The notes below the pieces were generated by a model. That model did no database searches. It had not been told where the DNA came from and saw nothing but the letters and a program-made list of their open reading frames with translations. This document shows positions 1-11,446 of a DNA stretch of 64,000 bases, one piece after another (the stretch's first letter is position 1; every line of letters begins with the position of its first letter). The DNA lies in assembly GCA_032622095.1 (NCBI GenBank), contig CP136064.1, positions 186,538,209-186,602,208 on the forward strand, in the 5' to 3' direction. A program made the translations under genes and the position numbers. The stretch comes from Siphonodentalium dalli (Eukaryota; Mollusca; Scaphopoda; Gadilida; Siphonodentaliidae).

Positions 1-220
1 CTGTGCCTTTACCATTAAGCTCACATACCAAATAATATTTAATTTATCACTGAAAAATCAAGCGGAAAACAATTGGGACGGACGCACTCACGGACGGTCA
101 CACGGACGGACACGGTGATTTCTATAGTCCCCGAAAAAGTATTTCGGGGGACAAATAGTATTCCATATCATGAAATATTTACATACCTGTATTATAAATC
201 AATTATAAAAATAGATTATA
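1..220. repeat. Dispersed repeat remnant
   Basis: No gene is seen here. The stretch ends a repeat carrying GGACGGACG runs followed by TTTCTATAGTCCCC and TTTCGGGGGAC. The same terminal block occurs at about 25441-25502, so this is one of at least two copies in the window. The family is not identified. Confidence 0.55.
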
Positions 221-555
221 CTAGCAGGTGACCCGACTTCGTCCGGGCTTTGACCTTGAATTGACCATTATGAAGGTCAAGGTCAGGTCGGAGTCACGAT
301 TTTACCCGTCCAAAACACTCCCCGGACAAAAGTACACCTAGCGAAATCCGTCAGTTTTACCCTATTTGACCTTGAATTGACCATTTTGGAGGTCAATGTC
401 AGTCGGGGTCACGATTTGACCCGTTCAAAACACTCCCCGGACAAAATTTACCCTAGGTATCAAATTTCGTCGAAATCCGTCCGGCAGTTTTCCCGGCCAT
501 AGCTAACAGACAAACAAACAGACAAACAAACAGAAGTCCCAAAATATATATTAGA
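221..555 (-). mobile_element. Helitron-like non-autonomous element
   Basis: On the minus strand it starts TCTAATATATATTTTGGGAC (at 555) and ends in CTAG (221-224), preceded by a short GC-rich hairpin (CCCGGAC..GTCGGG type). The flanks are A on the 5' side and T on the 3' side, the A^T insertion typical of Helitrons. The interior holds two copies of a ~115-bp unit rich in TCAAGGTCA. No Rep/helicase coding sequence is present, so it would depend on an autonomous partner. Confidence 0.7.
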
Positions 556-557
556 TA

Positions 558-1528
558 TCTATTATATATTTTGGAAGATCTGTTTGTTTGTTTGTTTGTT
601 TGTTTGTTTGTGTGTAATCGATGAACTCGAAAACGGCCGACCCGATTTCGATGAAACTTGGTATGTGGGGGTATTTTCGGGCCAGGAGTAACATAGGCCT
701 ATTAATTTGTCCGTGCGACGTCACATTGACCTTCAAAACTCATATCTCGGGATCCGCAGTGCTAATCGCGGCGGATTTAGCACTGCGATGCAGGGAGGAT
801 AACTCTATATTCACACGTCGACGAACGTAAGCAATTTGCAGGCAATTACGCATCGTGTATTTTTCCCAAAATTATAACATTTACAATATATATTGTCAAT
901 AGGCTATTAAAAATCATGTATCTATCCCAAAATATATCATTTATTACAATTTATGATATATAAATTTTGTTACAGCTAATATTCTTAGGTCTATTGTCAA
1001 TTTACCCCGCGGGTCTGGAATCGCATCCAAGAATCCATTTAGCTGAAATCCTATTTCGTTGTTGCGAAATGGAATCTACCGGTGGTCCCAAGCCGTCAAT
1101 GTCAACAACATCGATCTTGTTCAACTTTCACTGCGAGAAAATAATTAGTTAAAATTTACCACTCAATGCTAATTTATCTTTACGTTGAAGCTTGATAGTT
1201 AATGAGCGTGTGTATATATGAGGCGCGTTTATATACTTTAGTGGAAATCAAATCGGGTAAAACTGGCGGATTTTTACGGACGAAATTTGATACATAGGGT
1301 ATCTCGGTATCCGCTGGGCCCATTTCCCGGTATCCGCTGGGCCAATTTCCACCATTTTTGGGGTGTTGGTGTTGGAAAACTGCCAGACGGATTTTGAAAA
1401 ATTTGATACTTAGTGGTAATTGTTTCCAGGGAGTGTTTTGGACGGGTCAAATCGTGACCCCACCTGACCTTGACCTTCAAAATGGTCAATTCATGTCAAA
1501 GCCCGGACGAAGTTGGGTCACCTTCTAG
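558..1528 (+). mobile_element. Helitron-like element, second subfamily, composite
   Basis: It begins TCTATTATATATTTTGGAAG after an A and ends CACCTTCTAG (CTAG at 1525-1528) followed by T. Both ends match the element at 53288-54063. The middle (about 730-1165) differs from that copy and resembles the tandem unit of 55.2-57.1 kb (AAGCCGT..TCAACAAC..GAGAAAATAATTAGTTAAAA). The element therefore looks composite or carries an internal insertion. The pairing of the two ends is inferred. Confidence 0.5.
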
Positions 1529-2169
1529 TAGATCGTCCGGGCTGTTTCCCCTCTGCTTTTCGGCGAATTGCGCGATTTGACCTTGAATGGTCCATTTTGA
1601 AGGTCAAGGTCAGGTGGGGTCACGATTTGACCCGTCCAAACACTGCCCGGACAAAAGTACCCGACAAAAGTAGCCGTCGAAATCCATCCGGTTTTACCCG
1701 ATTTGACCTCGAATTGATAATTTTGAAGGTCAAGGTCAGGTCGGGGTCACGATTTGACCCGTCGAAAACACTCAGTGGACAAAAGTAACCCTATGTATCA
1801 AATTTCGTCGAAATCCCATCAAAATTCGCGATTTGACCTTGAATTGACCCGATTTAAAGGTCAAGGTCACGTCGCACGGGCAAATGAATAGGCTTATGAC
1901 ACTCCCCATACGAAAGTATCCCTAGACACTAATTTTCATCGAAATCCCGTGATACTCGGGCGTTTGACCTTGAAATGACCCGATTTCAAGGTCACGTCGC
2001 ACGGGCAAATTAATAGGCCTATGCCACTCCCCGGCCGAAAGCACCCCCACATACCAAGTTTCATCGAAATCGGCTCGGCCGTTCTCGAGTCCATCGCGAA
2101 CAGACAGATAGACACACACACACACCCTCGCCCTCACACACACACGGATTTCCCAAAATATATAATGGA
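1529..2169 (-). mobile_element. Helitron-like element, 3' end truncated
   Basis: Its minus-strand 5' end is TCCATTATATATTTTGGG at 2169, with A on its outside. The body carries tandem blocks with TGACCTTGA/TCAAGGTCA and a CA-rich stretch at 2112-2147. The expected 3' end (CTAG, hairpin) is reduced to GTCCGGGCTG next to the CTAG of the preceding element, so the last bases seem lost. Confidence 0.5.
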
Positions 2170-2877
2170 TATATATATGAGAAGGTCGTTTTCGTTAGCC
2201 AAACGCGATCACTGCGTACCCGTTTGAAGGTGAAGATCACCTCGGGCGGAAAAACTTACCCGATGAAAATCTCCCCCGTTCCTTGGAACCCCTAATTACG
2301 AAGACAGACATAAGAATCACACAACACGCTCATGTCTGGATACAGACACACTCACGTCTGGCTCCAGACATAAGAATCACACTACACGCATACGCCCTTT
2401 ATCAACGACACTGCGGATACGAACGCTCTTTAACTATCAACGCGATTAAACCCACAGTGACAAGGAATGTCATTTTGGTGACTAGGTGTGGAGAAGGGGT
2501 GCTCGGAGCTTCTCCAAACGGCGGTAAACACTGCCCGTGGCTCGGCGACCCGATAAAATTCGTATCCGGGGCAAGATACATTCACATAGCAAATTTCAAG
2601 TCGATAGCTCCACCCGTTTCCGAGATCTCGTCTGCGCATGCGCGAAGCTGGCGTCGCGCGGGCTCGGCGACCCGATAAAATTCGTACTCGGGGCAAGATA
2701 CATTCACATACCAAATTTCAAGTCGATAGCTCCACCCGTTTCCGAGATCTCGTCTGTGCATGCGCTGCACGGGCGTCGCACGGGCTCGCCAATACGACAA
2801 CGACCACCGCCTGGTCAAACTACACACACGTACCAAGTTTCGTCCCGATCGGTCGATAATCGTAGATTTGTATTAAG

Positions 2878-2911
<34 letters not shown>

Positions 2912-2933
2912 GGTCTTCAAAATATATATGAGA
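2170..2933 (-). mobile_element. Helitron-like element, third subfamily
   Basis: The minus-strand 5' end is TCTCATATATATTTTGAAGACC at 2933. The interior holds two copies of a block with CACCCGTTTCCGAGATCTCG and GACCCGATAAAATTCGTA, also present in inverse orientation at about 54545-54715. The next element (2934-3316) has inserted exactly at this terminus. The left boundary is uncertain. No protein gene is supported. Confidence 0.45.
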
Positions 2934-3316
2934 CTAGCTGGTGGACCCGACTTCGTCCGGGCTGTTTCCCCTCTGCTTTTCGGCGAATTGCGCGATTTGA
3001 CCTTGAATTGACCATTTTGAAGGTCAAGGTCAGGTTGGGGTCACGATTTGACCCGTCCAAAACAGTCCCTGGATAAAAGTACCCGACAAAAGTACCCGTC
3101 GAAATCCGTCGGGTTTTACCAGATTTGACCTTGAATTGACCATTTGATGGTCAATGGCAGGTTGGGGTCACGATTTGACCCGTCCAAAACACTCCCTGGA
3201 AAAAATTAACCCTAGGTAGCAAATTTCGTCAAAATCCGTCTGGAAGTTTTCCCGGCCATAGCTAACACACACACACAGACAAACAGACAGACAGAAGTCC
3301 CAAAATATATATTAGA
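2934..3316 (-). mobile_element. Helitron-like non-autonomous element, both ends intact
   Basis: CTAG lies at 2934-2937 and the 5' end TCTAATATATATTTTGGGAC at 3316. The flanks read A^T once the element is removed (2933 a, 3317 t). The hairpin GACTTCGTCCGGG lies next to the CTAG end and the internal TGACCTTGA units are present. This is one of the cleanest copies in the window. Confidence 0.75.
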
Positions 3317-4018
3317 TAGATGAAGGTGTAGGTGTATCAAAATCAAAATAGTTTCATGTGGAATTATTTGAGTCAGGTAAGGGTAGTTTTGGAAGTTAAA
3401 TAATGCAGCATCAAAATATCGCAACACTATAAACCTTAAAATTAAAGAGATGTAAGATAGCGATTCTAAGAAATTAAGGTCGTTGTCGAATTAGGATTTT
3501 TGGACAATTTTGATAAAATCTAGCGCTGTCGATCGTTCCAAACCAGATGTTCAAATGAGGGACATTTCAAAACTTTGAACGCAAATATAAATGACATGGA
3601 TTTGAGCATTAATCGAGAAGAATTGAAGTTTGATATCAACGGATATGTGCCGTGTTAAATCACCTATAGATGCATGCCCCAATAACTAAAAAGGAAATCT
3701 TAGGGGTGATTGATAGACTAAAACGTACATGTAAATGCACCCGGTCTCGATTCGATCAGTAATGAATATACCAAAGAAACTAATTGTATAATGCTTCCGA
3801 TATACGATATTGGAATTTAATTTTCGGCAATGTTAGTAGAATGCCACATTCCTCCCGTTGCATGGTATACAGCGCGCGAATAAATGTACTAACTTATCAG
3901 TCTCACTCACCGAACAAGTCCATAATATTTCTTTAAAATGAGACGAATTGACAAATATGATGAATATGACATGGCCCAACCTTTTTTATAATACAGCCGC
4001 ACCTAACCTATTATATAG
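3317..4018. repeat. Dispersed repeat, no gene
   Basis: No gene is supported. The part around 3780-3950 (TTTTCGGCAATGTTAGTAGAATGC and ACCGAACAAGTCCATAATAT) matches 27895-28010 with point changes in the same orientation. It is therefore a dispersed element of unknown class. Confidence 0.45.
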
Positions 4019-4154
4019 ATAATGAATGGCTTGGAGTTGACTATGCCAAAATAGTGGTCCTCGAGGAGGAATAGTCCACGAGCCGCAGGCGAATGGACTA
4101 TTCCTCATCGAGGACCACTATTTTGGCATAGTCAACGACAAGTCATTCATTATT
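4019..4154. repeat. Fold-back (palindromic) MITE-like element
   Basis: Two ~60-bp arms are nearly perfect reverse complements around a short loop near 4078-4092. The arms include GTTGACTATGCCAAAATAG and TGGTCCTCGAGGA. A diverged relative lies at 46441-46575, with the same order of GTTGACTAT, AAAATGGTGGTC and GGACTATTCCTC blocks. No coding capacity. Confidence 0.7.
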
Positions 4155-4808
4155 TATTATATTATATCGAACATTGGTGCAAATTCTCACACACATTTTG
4201 ATTTGCCTTGAATTTTGGAAATCGGTCTCAGATTTTACAATTTACGGCATCTCTTCGTGATTCATGCATTTATTTCTATAATTACGTCATTAGCAAAAAC
4301 ATTTTGGCGAAATTTTAGAAGATAACTTGCTTAACATCGATTAAAGCGGAAAAGGAAATTATAAGTAACGTCCACTGTCATTACAAAATTAGGACTGGCC
4401 GCATGCTAACTAAACGGACAAACTATTAAATACGTTGGCTAGCTATTATCGGACATTTGTAAGATCATTACAATTCACCAATAAATCTAATGATATACCT
4501 ATATTGCAACAAGTATCGTACAAGGTATAGTTTAAGTTTGGCCGTATCTTCAGGCGGCAACCCGATTTCGCGAAATTAATTTGTTACTATAAATAGAAAA
4601 ATAATAGTCGGCATGTAGGAATCCTACTGGGGTACTATCGTAAAATAGTATAGCAGTGTGCAGCCAATCAGAATGCGAGAAAGTCACGTGATATATAATA
4701 TATGTATATACAAATATAGTATATACCTGCTTACATCATCTGTCCCATGTTTATATATGATATTGATTAAAGCATTCAAATCAACAGTAAGCTGATTGTC
4801 AGATATTA
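4155..4808. other. Intergenic, no gene seen
   Basis: AT-rich sequence with no supported coding region, RNA gene or clear repeat boundary. Confidence 0.4.
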
Positions 4809-5020
4809 AAGGCCCACTTAATTTTCGAACCCCCAATTCACATTATGTAAAATATATGCCATATTATATACCATTTGAAAGAGTAAGCTCCAAAACATTG
4901 TATTTTCAACTTATTCGATGTAATAAACTGTGAACATGTTGTTTTTTATTGAGACACTGGCGTCTGCTCTGTTGTCATGTTTATGCACACTGTTTTAATC
5001 TGATCCCGAAGCAACATCAC
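4809..5020. mobile_element. AAGGCCCACTT-family MITE, one end only
   Basis: It begins AAAGGCCCACTTAATTTTCG and matches the left ~200 bp of the element at 17149-17634, including AAACATTGTATTTTCAACTT. The opposite terminal repeat is not found, so the copy is truncated near 5000. Confidence 0.6.
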
Positions 5021-5087
5021 ACGAAGAAGATGCACGGAAGATTTCGCAAGTGTCTCCCGTAAGTCCAGTCTCTTTGTTTACTGATAC

Positions 5088-5402
5088 TTATTCACTCGAT
5101 GTGCATGAGTGTTTGTCTCCATGTGGAGTGGCTGTGTATTTAAATCGTTTGGTTCGAATGATAACATGGCATTTTTGTGAAAATGGTTGAGTTTTCTTCC
5201 CAAGAAATTTCAGTGCATCCACACAGGAGTATCTCGGAGTGACGTCATACAGGCTGGAAATGGTGGTTAAGAGTGGAAAACATTGGGAACGGTATCTATC
5301 ACATTGAAGTATATACTGTTCTGTGTCTTCAATTTCACCGCAGACACACATTGGTTGGTATCTGACAAAAATAGAACATATACGCTGGTGATCATACAGC
5401 AT
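5088..5402 (-). pseudogene. Non-LTR retrotransposon C-terminal fragment
   Basis: The 104-codon reading frame contains the arrangement CVCGEIEDTEQYILQCDRY. This CxCG...(H/Q)Yxx(K/Q)C knuckle follows the reverse transcriptase in CR1/Jockey-like proteins. It lines up with CGEVENTEHYRIKCQLY at 50277-50624 and CGNRSEDAYHYFFMCPLY in the element at 7.5-11.4 kb. No reverse transcriptase core remains beside it, so this is a 5'-truncated relic with no function of its own. Confidence 0.6.
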
Positions 5403-6845
5403 TATTATATGTAAATAGTGTAAATATGTTTGTCAACTCAAACGCGTGTTAACTCACGATTGAGTTCATTAAAGCATTCAACATGTGCGGTAATTCAGAT
5501 GGAGTCCTCTTTAACGTGCATGTATGTTATGCAATTAATTTTAACCTTTAGTTGCGGGAAGAAAAACAGAGTCACAATAAAAGGCGAAATGCATTACATG
5601 TTTAGAATTCGGTTTAAAAGATAAATTAGACTGACTCACCATTTTGACGTATCTCCGCTCAGATTATGTGCAGTGCTATTGAATCGATAACCTTTGATAA
5701 CTGATGTCAGCTCAAGGTCGACTGTTGCCAAATATCTACGTGTCTTGTTCTCAAATTCCGGTGGCAAATTCAGTTGTCAAAGAACGCACGATAGACCCGC
5801 AGATATGTTCCAAATTGCGGTACAGGATAGACACAAGAGTCAATACGTCCAAAAGTTGGATCAAAGTATTTACCCGAGAAACTACTGGTAGCAATATTTT
5901 GATTTGCAGCATTGATTACTTCTTGGTCACGGGGCGTATGGTTGTTAATGGTTTTGCACAATGCACGAATAAACATGGCAGTTTATCTGTACGCTATTTC
6001 TTTTGTATTGTATTCATGCGATGGTCCTCGCATTCACTGTATTGGTAGCTTTTCATTACGGCATTAATGTATGTACATATGTGCTTGCAGTATATGGTCG
6101 TCAATTGATTCGCAAATGAGGTGTGTGATTCGTTATTTCACATAACTTTAGTGGCGGGTGTGTCTTATAAATCAAAACTTACAACGTCCATTCACCCATT
6201 ACACGCAAGCAATTGAGCATGCAGGCAGACGAATCCAAGTTCTGCCCATAGTGTACATACGTGATTACCAACAAATTATCTATATGTGACATATATATCG
6301 TATAGTTGTCCACACACGCAGAAAGTAGTATGGGTGAATGAATTTATTGCGAAGCCACAATATATGTGCAACGTACAGGCTAAACATATATACACGGTGT
6401 GACTAAAGATCGCCCGGAATGGACCGGATCGACTTTGTGGTGTCTACAGGTGTGATTTTAGTGGTCAGAACAGTTTGGGGTGATCTCAAGAAAACCCACA
6501 TATACACAGACGGGGCCAGGCCGATCAGAAGTTCAGCTATTAACACCTACATTGCCAGATTTGAATAAAATGACACGCAGACCTGACCCACTTTGTGCAA
6601 TACCCTCGTACCGTTATAAGAACTACACACATGCACGTAATATATGTAGGGGAAGTATAACATCGGCTACATTCGCGAAGAAACAAGGGGTACGGGGATC
6701 ACATGGGGTCCAGTCTACGTGTCCCTAAATATACTGCTCGAAGAATGCCGATGTAGAATCAGGAAGCTTGGATACATTCTCGGTTATATTTGGTTGAATA
6801 TCGCTATTGTGCCACCAATGATCCTGATATTTAGTTAAACATGTA
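5403..6845. other. Intergenic, no gene seen
   Basis: Small frames exist, but none shows a recognisable domain, splice-supported exon or coding-like composition. No clear repeat boundary was found. Confidence 0.4.
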
Positions 6846-7075
6846 CTCGATTAAGGTTATGCAGTTATAACCGAAAAGTTAGAAGATAAACTCTATAAAT
6901 AATCTATCTTCAATCTTTTCGGTTATTTAAGAAATAACTCTTGTTTCGATTACGGTTATGCAGTTATAACCGACAAATTTGAAGATAAATTCTATAACGC
7001 GCGTAGCGCAGTTATAGAAAATTTATCTTCAAACTTTTCGGTTATAACTCATAACCTTAATCGAAACAAGAGATA
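6846..7075. repeat. Two adjacent fold-back units
   Basis: At 6938-7073 a ~60-bp arm (AACTCTTGTTTCGATTACGG and TTATGCAGTTATAACCG) is followed by its reverse complement around a GCGCGTAGCGC centre. A shorter, related fold-back lies at 6850-6937. A single arm fragment (CCTTAATCGAAACAAGAG) recurs at about 14491-14513, so this is a family. Confidence 0.65.
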
Positions 7076-7544
7076 TCATAATTTAATCCGTCATTTCACA
7101 GTAGAACCACCAAAAAGTAGAAGTTGGAAGTATAACGAGCGTATAACATTGAAACTATTTCCGACGAAAAAGACTCGTTAAGTTGAAAGAGACACTGTCA
7201 CTCAAAACTGGTGCTCATCGAGTGATCAAATCGCGTCGGAAATTCAGCGTTTTTGATAGGCAAGTCACAACTAATCACGCACCGCGTGGCTCCGGGTAGC
7301 TGCAACATGCACATGGGATTCATATATTCGACCGCGGTGGTTTTAATTTCAGTGTTTCACTTCTTTGCAAAGTGCAATCTTGTTGATTTGTCTGGTTACT
7401 TGTGCACTGAATATTAGCATCTAGTACGGTTATTGTCAATACAGGCATAGCCGAAGGAATTACGAAGCAGCACCGAAATTTCATGTTAAATCGTAGGAGG
7501 TATCGAACAGTTTCCATGTACATTTTAGGCACGTGGTATATTGG
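7076..7544. other. Intergenic, no gene seen
   Basis: No supported gene. The stretch lies beyond the 3' end of the retrotransposon that follows on the minus strand. Confidence 0.35.
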
Positions 7545-8036
7545 CGTGGTCTTTGACTTGAAACATATTTTATTTGTAAAATATACAAAAGGGATTGGGG
7601 CACAAGTTTTTGCAACTTATGAAGCCCCTCTCCTAATACAATATTGTAACACACATGTGATCAAGATGACGGTACAAACTTATTTACATGGTGAGAAGTT
7701 ATGGGAGATATAGCGTGTAGCGCCTTCCAGAGATGATCCAACATGAGATTACTTCTTATCTGTGAGAAAATTTGTATTTGAAGAATGTCACTACTTTATT
7801 ATTGTTGGAATGATTGACAAGTGCCAATATATTATCTATTCTAATTACTTTTATGTTGGTTGTAAAATATAATGGTACACTTGATTCGTTCTCTATTTTG
7901 TTATTGTTGTGCTCTGGAAGGCAATACAGATGATAAATCAGAGTGAGATGTTTGAATGGGAGGTTTGTCCACTTGTGAGGTAAAAGTTGAAATTCCGGAA
8001 GCAAGTATAGATTCGCAAATAAGATAAATATAATCA

Positions 8037-9104
8037 TTAGGGGTCAAAACGCTTAGTCGCTGCAATATATTGCTGTGTGGTGGAAAATAGTTTCATATTT
8101 TGTTGGGACGAGAGATAAGGTATTCCACACATGAGTTCTGAAATATGGCTTACTTTGAGATTGTCGCGGGCTAGTTTCTCAAAGAGAACTGAGCGCTCAC
8201 GTTGGTACAATGGGCACATGAAGAAATAGTGATAGGCATCTTCAGATCGATTTCCACATGAGCATGCGGGGCTGTCAGCGATATAATTATTGAACATATC
8301 ACATCGGAGTTCACTGCAAAAATTACGAATGCGACAATGAAAAATGTTGTATTTTCTGCGTCCAGCATAGAAATGTAGAGACGGGCTGATTGTGGGATCT
8401 ATATGATACAAGTTGGTATTAAAGGTAGAAGATTGATCAGCATCGGTGATTACTTTGGGAAGCTTATTCCATTCTAACACCATCGCTGGGAAAAAAAGAC
8501 TGTTTGAAGTGTTCAGTATTGCAATAGTATGAGTAAAATTTACCGGGGCGTCTCCAATTATAATTTGCAACCTCGTGTGATCTGGGGGAAGGGTATTGGC
8601 TAGATAAGAGGGGGCTAGATTATTGATTATTTTATAGAGTGCATGCAGTTTATGTAGTTGACGTCGTTTATTGAGTGATGGCCATCCGACCTCCTGTAAT
8701 ACCGTGTTGTCCGAAGCAGAACGGGTGATACCACTGACTATCCGTCCAGCGTCTACATGAAGCCAGTCAAGCTTCTCTAACATATAATTTGAGGCATTGT
8801 CCCAGACGGCGTCTGAATAATCAAATAAGGGTAAGATATATGTTTTGTAAATAATTTCAATGGTTTTCCGGTTGAGTTGATATTTAATCCGTAGGAGTTG
8901 AGACAGACGTGAGGCAATTCTTTTGACAGACCCTTCAATGTGTGCGTTCCATTTGAGATTTGATTGGAGTTCCAGACCTAAGTGTATATGCTTGTCCACG
9001 AAGTTGATTGAATTTCCTACGAAATTTAGGTTTGGTTTCACTGTTGAGGGCGCAACTAATGAAAAGGACATGCCAACTGTTTTAGTTGGGTTGAAACTGA
9101 CCAA
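8037..9104 (-). pseudogene. Retrotransposon thumb and C-terminal domain
   Basis: A 355-codon frame continuing the reverse transcriptase. It starts with the FNPTKTVGMSFS block, then HLGLELQSNLKWNAHI and LEKLDWLHVDAGRIVSG (the usual 'aaRivtg' block), and ends with CSCGNRSEDAYHYFFMCPLY, a putative zinc knuckle. The stop is at 8037. Frames overlap around 9082-9104, where one indel has broken the polyprotein. Confidence 0.8.
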
Positions 9105-9924
9105 CCAGTTTTTGGGACCACGCTGTAATTTTGTCTAAATCGCTGTTCATAGTATGTTCAAGTATATTAAGATCAAAGTGACTGTTCGTGAGGCAAGTAT
9201 CGTCGGCATACATTCGCGTCATTGATTCAATACCGTCGGCTAAATCATTTATATAGACTAAGAACAAAAATGGCCCCAGGATAGACCCTTGTGGAACTCC
9301 CGCTGGGATGACCTCGTATTTTGAAAATGTGTCATTTATTAGGACCCTCTGCGTCCGATTTTCTAGGTAGTTTTCTATCCAATTTAAAGTATTTCCTTCT
9401 AATCCATAAGCATTTAATTTGTGTATCAGTCCCCTGTGCCAAACCCTCTCAAAGGCTTTGGAAATATCACAGAATATAGAACATGTAAGTAGTCCTTTGT
9501 CAAGGGATTGGCACAGGTTGTGATATAGGTCTAATAGTTGGTATGTTGTACTATGACATGTGAGAAATCCTGACTGATGGAAGTATAAAAGTTCATTTTC
9601 AATGAAAACTTTACTAATCTGTTTCAAAACCACTTTCTCAAAAACTTTAGCCACACATGGTAGAAGGGAAATTGGTCGGTAATTTTTGGCTTCCGCCGGA
9701 TCATCTTTTTTGAAAATCGGGATCACGTTTGCTGCTTTCCAGGACTCTGGGAATTTCTCTGAGTTGATAGATTTCCTGAATAGAAGGACGAGTGGGTGAG
9801 CTATTGATTTTGCTGTTTCCCTGAGCATTCTAACACTAATTCCATCATGGCCATGGGCTTTGTTAAGTTTAAAAGATTTGATGGCTGATTCAACCTCTGA
9901 TTCTGTGAAAACCAAATCTGGCAT
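9082..9924 (-). pseudogene. Retrotransposon reverse transcriptase segment
   Basis: A 280-codon frame in a different phase from the endonuclease part. It carries the classical non-LTR motifs: WKAANVIPIFKK, NYRPISLLPCVAKVFEK, FCDISKAFERVWHRGL (catalytic Asp), PAGVPQGSILGPFLFLVYIN and the catalytic YADDT. It would copy the element RNA at the nicked target. A bridging frame (10136-9801) connects it to the endonuclease segment, and another shift near 9100 separates it from the C-terminus. Confidence 0.85.
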
Positions 9925-10057
9925 GGTGTTGCGGTGCGCTTCGGAAAATGAGGCAAGTTATGATTGGTATCATTAATGGTAGAATTTGCAATAAAGCTTT
10001 CATTTAGAATTTTTGCTTTGTCGACATCATCAATTGCATATGTCTTACTGTTGGCAG

Positions 10058-11446
10058 TTATAGTGCCGGAAGAACTGTATAGTGGGGGATGTTTTTTGCT
10101 CGTTTCTTGTTTAGTAGGTGATGTATTATTGTCCAAAAGTCTCGTGGGTTAGATGCTTCTCTTATTCGTTCTTCAATATTTTCTTCAAATTTGATTTTCG
10201 CGTGCTTCTTCATGTTATTGACTTTATTCCTTATGTTTTTATATTTTCTCCAGACTTCAGGGTTATTTGCCTTCATGGCCTTTTTCCTTACTCTGTCGCG
10301 TTTTCGTATCTCAAACCGGATGTCCGAATTGAACCAAATTTTGTCGGATGTTCTTACTGTAATGCACGATTGTGGAATTGTTTTCGCCATTATGGACAGG
10401 AATTCTAGTTGAAAGTTATTGGCAGCTGTGTTCACATCAGGTGCACTTTTTATGAGGTCATCCCAGTCGACATGGGCAAGTAGATTGTTTGTACGAGAAA
10501 AATTACCTTTTCTGTAGTTCCATACTTGTCTAGGAAATGACGCTGCGGTAGTATTTTGAAATGATATTGTGTCATATACACCTAGGTGGTCCGAAACTCC
10601 GAGATTTAGGACATCGGAGTCTATTAAACGGAGTGAGCTTGAGGTAAAAAATGGGTCAAGCAATGTACTTGAGGTGCTGGTCACTCTAGTTGGGACTTTT
10701 ATAGCATTTTTCATGCTGAAACCATCCGTTATCTGTTTTAGCTTCGATGAATTATCCATGAAATTCGAGTTAAAATCCCCTGTGATGACTACATATTCGG
10801 AAATATCAAGAGCGTCAGAAATTGAGGATTCCAGGAGTCCCCAATAATTTTGGGTACAAAATTGATCAGATCTGTACGATAATCCAAGAACAATGCGAGT
10901 TTTCTTTGAGTGGATTTCGAACCAGAGACAAGAAGAATCGAATTCCAATTCAGGTTTACGATTAAATATTAAGTGGTCGGCGAACTTTACGCATATTCCG
11001 CCACCATTTGAATCACGGTCTTTGCGAATGGGGGTACAATATCCATCGATTTCTAGTTGGCTAGAAGGGTAAGATGGGTCAAGATGTGTTTCGGTGAAAC
11101 ATAGAATGTCGAATTCGTTAATAAGATCTGCAATTTTTTCAAGTTTATTTCGGATACTCCTTACGTTATAGTGAAAAAGCGAGATCGAATTCTCAGCGTT
11201 TGTCTGTGACAGAGGACCCGGGTTTATATGGATATCGCCTGATAATTGTAATAGAAAGAATGTAATGAGAAAAATCGACCTTGCGTTTGGTGGAGTAAAG
11301 CATTTTCCGAGGCGAAGGCTGCTGTTTTTTACAGTTTTAGTTGCTAACGGTCGTTTTGCTGAGTCGAAGATACCTATTGCTGCCCTATATTGACTCAAGT
11401 CACACGTCATTTCAGACGGTGGTTCGAAACCAAGACAGGGAAGCAA
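10058..11446 (-). pseudogene. Retrotransposon N-terminal and APE endonuclease segment
   Basis: A 462-codon frame. Residues 1-60 are a leader ending in a hydrophobic run (SIFLITFFLLQL), followed at 71-78 by DIHINPGP. From about residue 88 comes an exonuclease/endonuclease/phosphatase fold: FHYNVRSIRNK, FTETHLDPS, VITGDFNSNF and GVSDHLGVYD match the conserved Asn, Glu, Asp-Asn and Asp-His active-site motifs of APE-type endonucleases. These enzymes nick target DNA for target-primed reverse transcription. The linker to the reverse transcriptase follows, and the frame is lost near 10110. I chose the upstream Met, but the true start could be further 5'. Confidence 0.8.
11213..11236 (-). other. 2A-like translational recoding motif (DIHINPGP)
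   Basis: Codons 71-78 of the retrotransposon frame read DIHINPGP, close to the 2A consensus D(V/I)ExNPGP, with His in place of Glu. It is preceded by a hydrophobic, signal-like LITFFLLQLSG. 2A peptides make the ribosome skip the Gly-Pro bond. They are established in APE-type non-LTR elements of several invertebrates, where the upstream part can act as a signal sequence. Activity with the Glu to His change is uncertain. Confidence 0.65.

Larger units (their letters stand above)
7545..11446 (-). mobile_element. CR1/Jockey-like non-LTR retrotransposon, nearly complete
   Basis: Reading the minus strand, the order is an N-terminal segment with a 2A-like motif, an APE-type endonuclease, a reverse transcriptase, a C-terminal cysteine/histidine knuckle and a ~490-bp 3' UTR. 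The 3' tail (GGGGCTTCATAAGTTG, then AATAAAATATGTTTCAAGTC) recurs alone at 43185-43375 on the other strand, which defines the 3' end near 7545. The reading frame shifts near 10110, 9925 and 9100, so this copy is inactive, but identity to functional motifs is high and decay looks recent. The 5' boundary is not defined and no target-site duplication was found. Confidence 0.85.

Noticed and set aside
2283-3076. Overlapping frames of 131 and 179 codons
   Set aside because: Read through duplicated units of Helitron-like elements; the same peptides recur at 54430-54765 because the DNA repeats.
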